Source of the DNA: Prosthecochloris sp.
GTDB lineage: Bacteria > Bacteroidota > Chlorobiia > Chlorobiales > Chlorobiaceae
Assembly: GCA_015482705.2 (NCBI GenBank)
Contig: JADMLA020000040.1
Coordinates: 62,001-126,000, forward strand
DNA length: 64,000 nucleotides
Direction: 5' to 3'
The translations under genes and the position numbers were made by a program. Under the pieces are notes generated by a model. The model was not told the origin of the DNA. It did not search any database and saw nothing but the letters and a program-made list of their open reading frames with translations. Below, piece by piece: positions 28,771 to 37,158 of this stretch (its first letter is position 1; each line of letters opens with the position of its first letter).

Positions 28771-29775
28771 ATGTCAGTTATCGCTAAAAAACGTTTAAGT
28801 TTTACGGACAAGGTAAGAGCTCACCTTGAAATACTCGATCCGGTGACCTGGATCAGTGTGTTTCCGCCATTGGCTGGAGGTGTCATGGCGTCAGGGGCTA
28901 TGCAGCCCACGTTGCATGATTATTTATTGCTTCTCGGGATTTTTTTGATGTTTGGTCCTTTGGGCACAGGGTTCAGCCAGACCATAAACGATTATTACGA
29001 CCTTGAACTCGACAAGGTCAACGAGCCTACAAGGCCTATTCCTTCGGGTCGTCTGACCAAGAAGGAGGCTGCATGGAACAGTGTTGTCGTTGCTGTTCTG
29101 GCTCTTGCAATCGGTATCGCTCTTTGGCTGCATATAGGCGGTACCAGAGGGTTGATTATCGTTTCTTCGATCACGGCAGGCTTGTTTGTTGCCTATATCT
29201 ACTCGGCTCCTCCACTCAAGCTGAAGAAGAACATTCTCACCTCTGCACCGGCGGTGGGTTTTTCATACAGCTTTATTACGTTTTTTTCGGCAAACGCACT
29301 GTTCAGTGACATTCGTCCGGAAGTATACTGGCTGGCAGGACTCAACTTTTTCATGGCTGTCGCGCTGATTATTCTCAATGACTTCAAGTCTGTCAAAGGA
29401 GACAAGGAAGGCGGTTTGAAATCATTGACGGTGATGATCGGCACCCGAGGTACGTTTCTGGTGTCGTTTATTATTATCGATGTGGTGTTTCTTGTTTTCG
29501 CCTGGCTCGAGTACCAATGGGGATTTTATTACCTGGTCGTTTTAATGCTCGGAGGGCTTGCCATGAATATTTACCTTCAGGTAAAACTTTTTATCGATCC
29601 CAAAAGCGGGGTGGGATTTATGGAAAGTGCCGTTGATGATGTGTTTGGCAATACGATAGGACAAAGTGATGTTTCCGAACATAAAGCATATCTGAGATTT
29701 CAGGTGGCGAACAATGTGTTGTTTTTATCCAACAACCTTTTTGCTGCTGGTGCTATCGGTATGAAATATATGTAA
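28771..29775 (+). CDS. bchK: Bacteriochlorophyll c synthase (UbiA family), second tandem copy
   Basis: Aligned by eye, 264 of 334 positions match the preceding copy without gaps. Both Asp motifs are intact (NDYYDLELD and NDFKSVKGD), so it looks functional, not a relic. It has its own Shine-Dalgarno (AAGAGG) before ATG 28771. Which copy is the orthologue of single-copy BchK cannot be told here; the second may prefer a different bacteriochlorophyllide or alcohol (inference). A prenyl-alcohol kinase-like gene starts 43 bp downstream. Confidence 0.85.
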   Translation: MSVIAKKRLSFTDKVRAHLEILDPVTWISVFPPLAGGVMASGAMQPTLHDYLLLLGIFLMFGPLGTGFSQTINDYYDLELDKVNEPTRPIPSGRLTKKEAAWNSVVVAVLALAIGIALWLHIGGTRGLIIVSSITAGLFVAYIYSAPPLKLKKNILTSAPAVGFSYSFITFFSANALFSDIRPEVYWLAGLNFFMAVALIILNDFKSVKGDKEGGLKSLTVMIGTRGTFLVSFIIIDVVFLVFAWLEYQWGFYYLVVLMLGGLAMNIYLQVKLFIDPKSGVGFMESAVDDVFGNTIGQSDVSEHKAYLRFQVANNVLFLSNNLFAAGAIGMKYM

Positions 29776-29818
29776 GGGTTGTGTCGTTGTTTTGCCGTAA
29801 ACAAAAAAATCAGCTGTA

Positions 29819-30532
29819 ATGGGTACTGTACAAATGACTTTTTTTTCCCTTCCGGTTGTTTGGCATAACACTCTGGTGGCCGCTCTTTCCCTCGTGTATG
29901 TTTTCAGCGTACCCCCCCTTTTAGATTACCTGGTGACGAATCATAAGCTATCGAGGGATATAAGCCGTAAGATCACTCATATCTGTGCAGGATCGGTAAT
30001 CGTTTTTTTGCCTTTGTTTCAAGATGGCCACTGGACACAGTATCTGAACGTTTCCCTCTTTGTTATCTGGGGAATGCTTTTTTTGCAGAAGGGGTTTTTT
30101 GCTGCAGAAGATGATCAGGCCATCAAAACCATGACTCGAACCGGTGACCGGCGTGAACTGTTGAAAGGAACACTGTATTTTGCGATAGTCGGTATTATCT
30201 GTGGCACCGTTTACTACAAACAGGTGCCCGGTATTCTTGCTATGGCTATTCTCGGTTGGGGGGACGGGCTTGCGCCTATTGTCGGCATGAAGCTCGGAAA
30301 AATGAAGTACAAGGCATTCTGCGAAAAAACCGTAGAGGGAAGTCTCGCTTTTTTTGCAGGGAGTGCTCTGGCCGGGATGTTTTTCGTCTGGCTGATCGTA
30401 CCGGAAGCATTCAATCTTTCAACTATCCTCATCATTGCGCTTGCGGCAACCATTCTCGAGGGACTGAGTCCGAAAGAGGTTGACAATATTCTTATTCCAT
30501 TGGCAGTGATAGGACTTACCTACCTTCTTTGA
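29819..30532 (+). CDS. Phytol/farnesol kinase-like membrane protein (VTE5/VTE6, dolichol-kinase fold)
   Basis: The 237-residue protein has about seven helices and the family signatures: SRKITHICAGSV near residue 49, and WGDGLAPIVGMKLGKMKY followed by KTVEGSLAFFAGS. This is the CTP-dependent polyprenol kinase group that includes plant phytol and farnesol kinases and the phytyl-phosphate kinase VTE6. Next to two BchK genes the natural hypothesis is phosphorylation of farnesol (or its monophosphate) to recycle or supply tails for BChl. That is inference from context. Confidence 0.75.
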   Translation: MGTVQMTFFSLPVVWHNTLVAALSLVYVFSVPPLLDYLVTNHKLSRDISRKITHICAGSVIVFLPLFQDGHWTQYLNVSLFVIWGMLFLQKGFFAAEDDQAIKTMTRTGDRRELLKGTLYFAIVGIICGTVYYKQVPGILAMAILGWGDGLAPIVGMKLGKMKYKAFCEKTVEGSLAFFAGSALAGMFFVWLIVPEAFNLSTILIIALAATILEGLSPKEVDNILIPLAVIGLTYLL

Positions 30533-30557
30533 ACGGAGTGACGAAACTCGCACCCGC

Positions 30558-31289
30558 ATGTCGAAAAGTTTCTTTGTCAGTGATATTCACTTCGGGCTTC
30601 AGCCCGATCAGCAAGAGAGTCGCAAAATGGAGCGTTTCGAATATCTTGCTGAAATAGTTCGAAAAGACGGGAAGGCTCTTTTCCTGGTCGGTGATATTCT
30701 TGATTACTGGATGGAGTTTCGACATGTTATCCCAAAATATTTCGATGGTTTTCTTTGCTTGCTCAAGAGGCTCGTTCGAGAGGGTGTCGAGGTGCATTAT
30801 CACGCAGGTAATCATGATTTCTATCTCGGAGATTATTTCAACAAATCGCTGGGTGTGCAAACATGGTACGGTATTCGGGAGACTCTCATCAGCGGAAAAA
30901 AGTTTATTATCGCTCATGGTGACGGTCTGGATCAAAACGATATCGGGTATCGGCTTTTTGTCAAGCTTGTTCGTAACCGGTTCAATCTGTTTTTGCTCTC
31001 AAACATGCAACCGGATCTTGCAATCGCCATAATGAGGAAGTTTTCACGTTTGAGCCGCAAGCATGGCAGACCGGGCATGCATGGGGAGGCTGATTTTTTA
31101 TTCCAGTATGCTGACGCTATGGCCGGGAAAAAAGATTTTGACTATTTTGTGTGCGGTCACAGCCATGTGCGGGGTCAGAAGCAATTATCCAACAACCGCA
31201 GTCAGTATATCAATCTCGGGACATGGATCAACGGAGAGTATCCTTATGGTGTCTGTGAAGAAGGGGTTTTTACCTTGCACCAGCTGTAG
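30558..31289 (+). CDS. LpxH-type UDP-2,3-diacylglucosamine diphosphatase (metallophosphoesterase)
   Basis: The calcineurin-like motifs are present in order: SDIHFG (D9, H11), VGDILDYW (D46), AGNHD (N85, H86), HGDG and CGHSHVRG. LpxH removes UMP from UDP-2,3-diacyl-GlcN to give lipid X in lipid A synthesis; the GDILDYW block and a 243-residue length match the LpxH/LpxH2 group. LpxA is at 6.2 kb. A related phosphoesterase of other function cannot be excluded. Confidence 0.75.
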   Translation: MSKSFFVSDIHFGLQPDQQESRKMERFEYLAEIVRKDGKALFLVGDILDYWMEFRHVIPKYFDGFLCLLKRLVREGVEVHYHAGNHDFYLGDYFNKSLGVQTWYGIRETLISGKKFIIAHGDGLDQNDIGYRLFVKLVRNRFNLFLLSNMQPDLAIAIMRKFSRLSRKHGRPGMHGEADFLFQYADAMAGKKDFDYFVCGHSHVRGQKQLSNNRSQYINLGTWINGEYPYGVCEEGVFTLHQL

Positions 31290-31318
31290 AGAGATTCCTA
31301 TTAAACAACAATATAATC

Positions 31319-32209
31319 ATGACAATGAGTGTAACTGAAAACATTTTGAAACTGGGTTTGCCGAAAGGGAGTTTGCAGGACTCGACGCTGGATTTGTTTG
31401 CAAAAGCAGGGTTTCATTTTTCTGTCAAGAGCCGTTCATATTTTCCATCTATAGATGACGATGAACTGGAGGCTATACTTATTCGTGCTCAAGAGATGGC
31501 ACACTATGTCGAGCTTGGGGCATTTGATGTCGGACTTACAGGAAAAGATTGGATCATCGAGACCGACGCCGACGTTGTCGAAGTATCGGATCTGGTTTAT
31601 TCCAAAGCTTCCATGAGACCTGTTCGATGGGTTCTCGCTGTTCCTGAGAGTTCACCGATCCGGTCGGTAAAGGACCTCGAAGGGAAACAGATCGCTACCG
31701 AAGTTGTCAACATTGCAAAAAAATATCTCAAAAAGCATGGGGTCAGCGCCCATGTGGAATTCAGCTGGGGTGCAACGGAGGTAAAACCACCCGAGCTTGC
31801 CGACGCGATTGTCGAGGTTACCGAAACAGGTAGTTCTCTCCGTGCCAACAAGCTTCGTATCGTTGATGTTCTGCTTGAGTCGAACACAAAGCTCATTGCC
31901 AACAAAAATTCGTGGAACGATCCATGGAAACGGGAAAAAATAGAGAACATGGCCATGCTTTTACAGGGTGCCATCAATGCTCAGGGAAAAGTCGGGCTCA
32001 AAATGAATGCACCCAAGGCATCTCTGGATAGCATTATCGGCATCATTCCTGCCCTTCGCCAACCGACAATCGCTTATCTTGCCGATGGGGAATGGGTTGC
32101 ACTTGAAGTTATTGTAGAGGAAAAGATAGTTCGTTCCGTTATTCCCGAACTGAAAAGAGCGGGTGCCGAAGGTGTTTTCGAGTATAATATAAGCAAGCTG
32201 ATCGACTAA
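31319..32209 (+). CDS. hisG: ATP phosphoribosyltransferase, long form
   Basis: HisG condenses ATP with PRPP in the first step of histidine synthesis. The 296-residue protein has the N-terminal [14 protein letters not shown], the [11 protein letters not shown] segment, the PRPP loop region [17 protein letters not shown], and a C-terminal regulatory ACT-like domain characteristic of the hexameric long form, which is histidine-inhibited. It stands apart from other his genes. Start may be ATG 31319 or the ATG two codons later. Confidence 0.93.
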   Translation: MTMSVTENILKLGLPKGSLQDSTLDLFAKAGFHFSVKSRSYFPSIDDDELEAILIRAQEMAHYVELGAFDVGLTGKDWIIETDADVVEVSDLVYSKASMRPVRWVLAVPESSPIRSVKDLEGKQIATEVVNIAKKYLKKHGVSAHVEFSWGATEVKPPELADAIVEVTETGSSLRANKLRIVDVLLESNTKLIANKNSWNDPWKREKIENMAMLLQGAINAQGKVGLKMNAPKASLDSIIGIIPALRQPTIAYLADGEWVALEVIVEEKIVRSVIPELKRAGAEGVFEYNISKLID

Positions 32210-32226
32210 TTCCTGAACAGGGCAAT

Positions 32227-32244
32227 AGCCCGGCATACCGGGCT
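32227..32244 (+). terminator. Hairpin after hisG
   Basis: A perfect 7-bp stem (AGCCCGG, loop CATA, CCGGGCT) lies 18 bp after the hisG stop. No T run follows, so it may be a pause or stability hairpin and not a full intrinsic terminator. Confidence 0.4.
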
Positions 32245-32639
32245 GTAAGGTACAGAGAACACAGCTGTAGTGAATTACCGCAAGCTTCCTGCAACAACGC
32301 AGATTCTGTATGGTCGGTTATTGCTCAATTCAGGCGAGTTTTTTCGGGCAGAAGTCCTGCGTTTTCGTCTTGGTTTACCCTTCAGCGATCACTCTGTATA
32401 CATCGACAGAGGTTAAAACAACGCCATCTCGTTTCATTGAAGGAATACGATGCATACATAATAACTCATTAGGACGTTATATTGTAGAGTGTTTCAGATC
32501 GTAAAAGCTTTACTCGTCACCAGGGCTGCTCATTGTATTGTTATTGTTACGAACACGAACGATTCGCGTGCAAGGCGAACGGAGCACAGAACCAGGAGTG
32601 AAACTGTACTCATCAGTCCTGTAATGAGTTTTTTATGTA

Positions 32640-32741
32640 GTCATCCTCGGGTTTGAACCGGGGATCCATCTTTCAAAGAAAGTCAGTATGGGTGTCGTAT
32701 CCCTGTGAAGTCTGAACACCTGTTTGACGGGGCGGCATGAC
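32640..32741 (+). repeat. MITE-like palindromic repeat, copy C (diverged)
   Basis: The first half is well conserved (GTCATCCTCGGG...GGGGATCCATCTTT, AGTCAGTATGG). The second half lost the ATGCCGCAT arm and runs on to GGCGGCATGAC at 32731-32741. Confidence 0.65.
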
Positions 32742-32869
32742 TCTCTGCCGGAAACCTATGTATGGTGACCGAGCCATGGAAGCAGTGCTTTTGAGACAGT
32801 CTCATGAGGATTTCCGTCACCGCTCGACAAAGTAATTGAATCGCGGAACAAATAAAGAGAGGTGCCCAC

Positions 32870-34042
32870 TTGTCACTACTCGACCCGATGCTTGTCTATC
32901 AGCTCATAATCACCTTCTGTCTTCTTGCCTTTCTCGGTATTCTGCTCTGGAACATGAGGGAACTGCCCTTCCTTCCAAAGCACAAACCGGAGACCGGTTC
33001 GCCGCTTGTTTCCGTCCTTGTGCCTGCACGCAATGAAGAAAACAACATAAAGCGCTGTATTACCTCTCTCCTGCATCAGGAGTATGAAAATTACGAACTG
33101 ATTGTTCTCGATGACGGTTCAGCCGACCGTACCGGAGAGATTCTTGACATGTTGCTGTGTTCGGACGGTGGGACTCGGCTTCGGATTATGGCGGGTAAAC
33201 CGTTGCCATCGGGCTGGCACGGAAAGGCATGGGCATGCGACCAACTGGGAAAAGTGGCCAAGGGAGAGCTTTTACTCTTTACCGATGCCGACACCTGTCA
33301 TTCCCCTGATAGTATTTCCCGGTCAGTTGCAGCCATAGAGGAGAGCGACGCCGATCTTCTGTCCATGACACCGCGTCAGGAAATGAGGTCCTTTTGGGAA
33401 AAGCTGGTCGTTCCTTTGATTTATTTCATTCTGCTCTGCTACCTTCCGCTGAAACTTGTTCCGGCGACACAGGCTCCTTCACTGTGTTTTGCGAACGGCC
33501 AGTTTCTGATGTTCAGACGCGACATGTATAAATGCATTGGAGGTCATGCTGCGGTGTGTACCGATCTTGTCGAAGATGTCTGGCTTTGCAAAGCTGTAAA
33601 GAGACAGGGCGGAAAAGTAGTGAGCTACAATGGAATGGAAACCGTGAGCTGCCGGATGTACAGGACTTTTGACGAGGTATGGCAGGGATTTTCGAAAAAC
33701 CTTTTTGCCGGGCTGGGCTATCATTCCTTCGGGCTGTTCTTTCTTATGCTGGTTACGGCTTTGGTCTACATCGTGCCTTACGGCTTCGTTGCCGCATCAG
33801 CGGTGGCCGCTGATTTTTCAATTGTGTATTTCTGGTTTCCTCTCTTGCAGGTATGTATAGCCCTTTTATGCAGGCTGTTGATCGCTGGCAGGTTCCGCCA
33901 GCCCATAACGGGAGCTTTGCTGCATGTATTCTCACAGGTCGTATTACTCGGTATAGCCGTCAACTCATTTTATCTCGTTAAATTTGGTAACGGATCACAA
34001 TGGAAAGGGAGGCGGTACAATTTTTCCGGAAAGAGGGGATAG
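32870..34042 (+). CDS. cruC: GT2 glycosyltransferase, probable chlorobactene glucosyltransferase CruC
   Basis: The 390-residue protein has an N-terminal helix, a GT-A domain with VSVLVPARNEE, DDGS (D81-S84) and the DAD metal site (D139-D141), an ED/QGFSKN-type acceptor region, and three or four C-terminal helices. This membrane GT2 layout is that of CruC/CrtQ carotenoid glycosyltransferases. In Chlorobaculum tepidum, as I recall, cruC lies a few genes from bchK, as here. CruC glucosylates 1'-OH-chlorobactene for the chlorosome. The start is TTG 32870 with AGAGAGGTG 7 bp upstream. Another membrane GT2 cannot be excluded. Confidence 0.68.
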   Translation: MSLLDPMLVYQLIITFCLLAFLGILLWNMRELPFLPKHKPETGSPLVSVLVPARNEENNIKRCITSLLHQEYENYELIVLDDGSADRTGEILDMLLCSDGGTRLRIMAGKPLPSGWHGKAWACDQLGKVAKGELLLFTDADTCHSPDSISRSVAAIEESDADLLSMTPRQEMRSFWEKLVVPLIYFILLCYLPLKLVPATQAPSLCFANGQFLMFRRDMYKCIGGHAAVCTDLVEDVWLCKAVKRQGGKVVSYNGMETVSCRMYRTFDEVWQGFSKNLFAGLGYHSFGLFFLMLVTALVYIVPYGFVAASAVAADFSIVYFWFPLLQVCIALLCRLLIAGRFRQPITGALLHVFSQVVLLGIAVNSFYLVKFGNGSQWKGRRYNFSGKRG

Positions 34043-34103
34043 CTTTTTCGTGCGGTTTAGTTGTACAAGTAAGGCGATAACCCAGAAAGGAAAAGGAACA
34101 ACT

Positions 34104-34358
34104 ATGGAAACCATTGCAGTAAGTGAACTGCTGGCCAATCTCAAAAACGTAATGCGGCGTGTCGAGCGCGGTGAAACCCTTGAGATTACCTCGATGGGAA
34201 AGGTGATTGCGCGTCTTGTTCCTCCGGAAGGCGAGCAGCAGGAAGCGAGAAGGAAACTGAAAGAAATAGCACGAACGGCATCACTGCATGACGTTTTTTC
34301 TCCACTCGGTGAAGAGTGGGAGGCTGAAAAGCAAAAATCATTCTCGAAACGTATGTGA
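34104..34358 (+). CDS. Phd/YefM-family antitoxin
   Basis: The 84-residue protein opens with the Phd/YefM fold METIAVSELLANLKNVMRRVERGETLEITSMGKVIARL (in short: SELxxNLxxVxxxVxxGExxxIT), a DNA-binding antitoxin that also represses its own operon, and has a C-terminal toxin-binding helical tail. AAAGGAAAAGGA precedes ATG 34104. Normally a PIN or RelE toxin gene follows with overlap; here only a remnant is seen. Confidence 0.85.
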   Translation: METIAVSELLANLKNVMRRVERGETLEITSMGKVIARLVPPEGEQQEARRKLKEIARTASLHDVFSPLGEEWEAEKQKSFSKRM

Positions 34359-34440
34359 TTTTCTGGGATGCAATGACCCGATCGAATTTGAGCGTTCACT
34401 GATGCATCGAGTGTGTGTTCGGAGCCAAAAATCTTCCTGA
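34355..34440 (+). pseudogene. Possible remnant of a VapC/PIN toxin
   Basis: A GTG overlapping the antitoxin stop (GTGA) opens a frame VIFWDAMTRSNLSVH that stops after 15 codons. PIN toxins commonly begin with this I-x-W/L-D-A-S pattern, where the Asp is catalytic. The hexamer GATGCA occurs at 34367 and 34401; removing the 34 bases between would restore VIFWDASSVCSEP, a more PIN-like start. Nothing PIN-like follows beyond about 34440. Functional loss is inference. Confidence 0.35.
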
Positions 34441-34544
34441 ATAGGCAAGATCCCTCAAACAATCCGTCTTTTTTTTTATTTTTACAGCGTATGTTTTACA
34501 GCTGAAATAGTTTTTGCTCAATTACGTTAAACCTCAACAGTGTC

Positions 34545-35495
34545 ATGGGTTTTTTATCAAAATTGTTCGGAAAAAAGGAAGAGGAACTCAAACGCCCCCA
34601 GGTCAGGGAGGACGAAGCCCTGATCAAGACTCTTGAAGGCCATGAAGACAGGGTGCTCGGTGTCCGGTTCAGTCCGGATGGTAAAAAACTGGTGAGCGGC
34701 AGTTTCGATGAAAAAGTCATGCTCTGGGATGTAGAAACAGGTCAGGTATTGCATACGATGTCGGGTCATACAACCTGGGTCAAGTGTGTCGATTACAGTC
34801 CTGATGGAGACAAGGTTGCAAGCGGTAGCATCGACAGTACGGTGAGAATCTGGGATGTTGAAACAGGCAAATGCCTCCATGTCTGCAAAGGTCACGACAC
34901 AGAGGTGCGCATGATTGCTTTCAGCCCTGACGGCAGGACGCTTGCAAGCTGTTCACGTGATACGACGCTCAAACTCTGGGATGTCGAGTCTGGCAACGAG
35001 CTGAAAACCCTTACCGGTCATACATCCTATATCGAGTGTGTGGCTTTCAGCCATGACGGAAAGAAACTGGTCAGTTGCGGTGAAGAACCGGTGGTCCGGA
35101 TATGGGATATCGAAAGCGGCAAGAATACGGCCAGTTACAATACAAAGGATCGGCTTTCTCATTCGGTCAGCTTCAGCCCTGACGACTCGCTTGTTATCCT
35201 CTGTGGCCGTGATGCGGCTGTCAAGATACTCGATGCCGGTTCCGGGGAAATAAAGCATATCATGGAAGGCCATGAGGATGGCGTTCGCGGTGTTTGTTTC
35301 AGCCCTGATGGTAAAAAAGCAGCCAGTGTTGCAAATGACGAATCCGTTCGTCTCTGGGAAGTGGAGACAGGAAAACCGCTGCATACGTATCGGGGCCACG
35401 TGCTCGAGGTGCAGTCCGTGGATATTTCGCCTGACGGTAAAATAATTGTCAGCGGTAGCGACGATCGCAAGATCAAGCTATGGGCGGTAAAGTAG
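34545..35495 (+). CDS. WD40-repeat protein (seven-bladed propeller)
   Basis: After a short basic N-terminus (MGFLSKLFGKKEEELK), seven WD40 repeats fill residues about 28-316, each about 42 long with GH near the start, SPDG in the middle and W at the end (six of the seven; one blade ends ILDAGSG). The whole protein is therefore a single propeller. It has no signal peptide, so it is probably a cytoplasmic interaction scaffold. No partner domain is fused and the function is unknown. Confidence 0.85.
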   Translation: MGFLSKLFGKKEEELKRPQVREDEALIKTLEGHEDRVLGVRFSPDGKKLVSGSFDEKVMLWDVETGQVLHTMSGHTTWVKCVDYSPDGDKVASGSIDSTVRIWDVETGKCLHVCKGHDTEVRMIAFSPDGRTLASCSRDTTLKLWDVESGNELKTLTGHTSYIECVAFSHDGKKLVSCGEEPVVRIWDIESGKNTASYNTKDRLSHSVSFSPDDSLVILCGRDAAVKILDAGSGEIKHIMEGHEDGVRGVCFSPDGKKAASVANDESVRLWEVETGKPLHTYRGHVLEVQSVDISPDGKIIVSGSDDRKIKLWAVK

Positions 35496-35512
35496 TACGG
35501 CGTTCACTGCCT

Positions 35513-35956
35513 TTACGAAAAGAGTTTTCTTGCGAAACCAAGCAGTCCGCCCAGGTCGCCGGCCTTGTCGATGATGTTTTCCATCAGAGAACCGTCGGGG
35601 CTGGCCTTGTCGATCATTTCCGGCAAGGCATCGGCAAGAGCGTCTTCAGCGCTCTTTTCGCTCAGGCCGAGTGTGGATGCGAAGTCGGCTATTTTATCGG
35701 GACCGATCAGGTTTTTGATGGTTTCGCCTGAGACCGACTCGTTTGCGCCGTTCCCGAGCCATGACGCGGCAACGTCACCTAGCTCGGATTCCTTCATTTT
35801 TCCAAGCAGTGTGCCAAAATCAAGTTTCCCTTCGTTTCCTTTGAAAAGATTGCCGAGAGCCGATGAAAGCCGAGCCGTGTCGAGAGACGTTGTCGTTTCG
35901 TCATCGTTACCCTGGATAACCGATGCGCCCAGGTTAAGCAGGTTTTCAATGTTCAT
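35513..35956 (-). CDS. YidB-like (DUF937) protein
   Basis: A 147-residue, acidic, Gly/Ala/Ser-rich helical protein with the YidB/DUF937 features LGNLF, WLGNGANESVSGETIKNLIG in part, and LPEMIDKASPDG near residue 115. The family is widespread and uncharacterised. It converges on the WD40 gene with an 17-bp gap. Confidence 0.75.
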   Translation of the reverse strand: MNIENLLNLGASVIQGNDDETTTSLDTARLSSALGNLFKGNEGKLDFGTLLGKMKESELGDVAASWLGNGANESVSGETIKNLIGPDKIADFASTLGLSEKSAEDALADALPEMIDKASPDGSLMENIIDKAGDLGGLLGFARKLFS

Positions 35957-36047
35957 GGTTGGCGGTATTTCAGGATGAAAGAATAAGGGTTGATGTAGTA
36001 AAACAGTTTTTTAAGTGTACCCAAAATTATTACAAGAACTTTGAAAA

Positions 36048-36653
36048 ATGTTTGTCAGCCCAAACAGGGTCATACTGCTCGATATAGGTAATGTCATTGT
36101 TGATGTTGATTTCGGTGCATTCTGTACAACGGTTGCAGCGAGGTCCGGTGACGAAAAAGCTGTTTTTGAGAAGTTCTGTGTTGGCGATTTCAAAGGCAGG
36201 CTCGATAGTGGAGATGTTTCGATCACCACTTTTCTTCAAAACATAGCTCATGATCCGCTTGTCCGGACTATCTCTATACAGGAAGTCAAAAAAGCTTGGC
36301 AAAACATTTTTTCGCTTAAAGAAGGTGCCCGAGAAGGGATTGCCCGGTTGAAGCGGAATCATCGTGTATGGGTTATGAGTGATACCGATCCTTTACATTT
36401 TGCCGCTCTTTTGAACAGGTTTCCTGTATTGAGGGCGATGGATCGCTTCTACCTTTCCTTTGAGCACGGTTTTCTGAAAAGCTCTCCAGAAGCCTTTGTT
36501 CATGTTATGGAATCGTCCGGTATCGAACCTGATGATTTTCTTTTGATCGACGATAAGCCTGACAACTGTTTTTCCTGCAAAAGTATCGGGGTCGATAGTA
36601 TACTTTTTACAAGCTGGAGCGACCTGCCGGGAAAACGTCTTTTTTCCGGTTGA
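36048..36653 (+). CDS. HAD-superfamily hydrolase (YihX-like)
   Basis: The 201-residue protein has the motif I form DIGNVIVDVD (D12), MSDTD (motif II region near residue 110), a motif III lysine in FLKSSPEAF and the acidic motif IV LIDDKPDN. The second Asp of the usual DxD nucleophile motif is replaced by Gly-Asn, as in the YihX/sugar-phosphatase branch that reads D(I/L)GN. It is likely a small-molecule phosphatase of unknown substrate. It is followed 27 bp later by arfB. Confidence 0.75.
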   Translation: MFVSPNRVILLDIGNVIVDVDFGAFCTTVAARSGDEKAVFEKFCVGDFKGRLDSGDVSITTFLQNIAHDPLVRTISIQEVKKAWQNIFSLKEGAREGIARLKRNHRVWVMSDTDPLHFAALLNRFPVLRAMDRFYLSFEHGFLKSSPEAFVHVMESSGIEPDDFLLIDDKPDNCFSCKSIGVDSILFTSWSDLPGKRLFSG

Positions 36654-36680
36654 AAGGATTTCGGAAGCTATGCCGCAACG

Positions 36681-37094
36681 ATGAGAGTGACAAATACCAT
36701 AACGATTGAAGATTCGGATATAGATATCCGGGCTCTGCGGTCTCGAGGTCCGGGAGGGCAAAATGTCAACAAGGTTGCCACGGCAATTCAATTGCGTTTC
36801 GATATTCGTGCGTCTTCTTTACCGGACATTTGCAAGAAAAGGCTTCTCGCCCTTCATGACAAGCGGATCACAAAGGATGGAGTGATTGTTATCAAGGCCC
36901 AACAGTATCGTTCGCAGGACAAAAACCGTCAGGATGCTCTTGACCGCCTGAAAGCGATTGTTCAGGGCGTGATGAAAACCCGAAAAGTGAGAAGAGCGAC
37001 CCGTCCAACCTCCTCTTCAAAGGAAAATCGGCTCGAAGGAAAGGCAAGGAGGAGCCGGATAAAGCGGTTGCGAAAAAAGGTGGATGAAGAATGA
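36681..37094 (+). CDS. arfB: Peptidyl-tRNA hydrolase ArfB (stalled-ribosome rescue)
   Basis: The 137-residue protein has the release-factor catalytic GGQ (residues 25-27, in RGPGGQNVNK) and a long, very basic C-terminal tail (about 100-137) that inserts into the empty mRNA channel. ArfB releases the nascent chain from non-stop ribosomes. The small size and absence of codon-recognition domains separate it from RF1/RF2. Confidence 0.9.
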   Translation: MRVTNTITIEDSDIDIRALRSRGPGGQNVNKVATAIQLRFDIRASSLPDICKKRLLALHDKRITKDGVIVIKAQQYRSQDKNRQDALDRLKAIVQGVMKTRKVRRATRPTSSSKENRLEGKARRSRIKRLRKKVDEE

Positions 37095-37158
37095 ATGGCC
37101 GGTACTTTCAAATGTATCGGACCGTTGGGGAGGTTTTCGGGAGAGTTGTTTTTTGCAG

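Larger units (their letters stand above)
32210..32869. other. 660-bp gap between hisG and cruC
   Basis: Besides the hairpin near 32235 and repeat copy C, an open stretch of about 48 codons starts at a GTG at 32271 and ends at a TAA near 32415. It reads plausibly (LYGRLLLNSGEFF, then RLGLPFSDHSVYIDRG) but matches nothing I know and could be a gene remnant. I see no RNA gene. Confidence 0.4.

Noticed and set aside
28593..28787. Short plus-strand frame between the two bchK copies
   Set aside because: It runs into the second bchK, has unusual composition (aromatic and basic) and no family resemblance.
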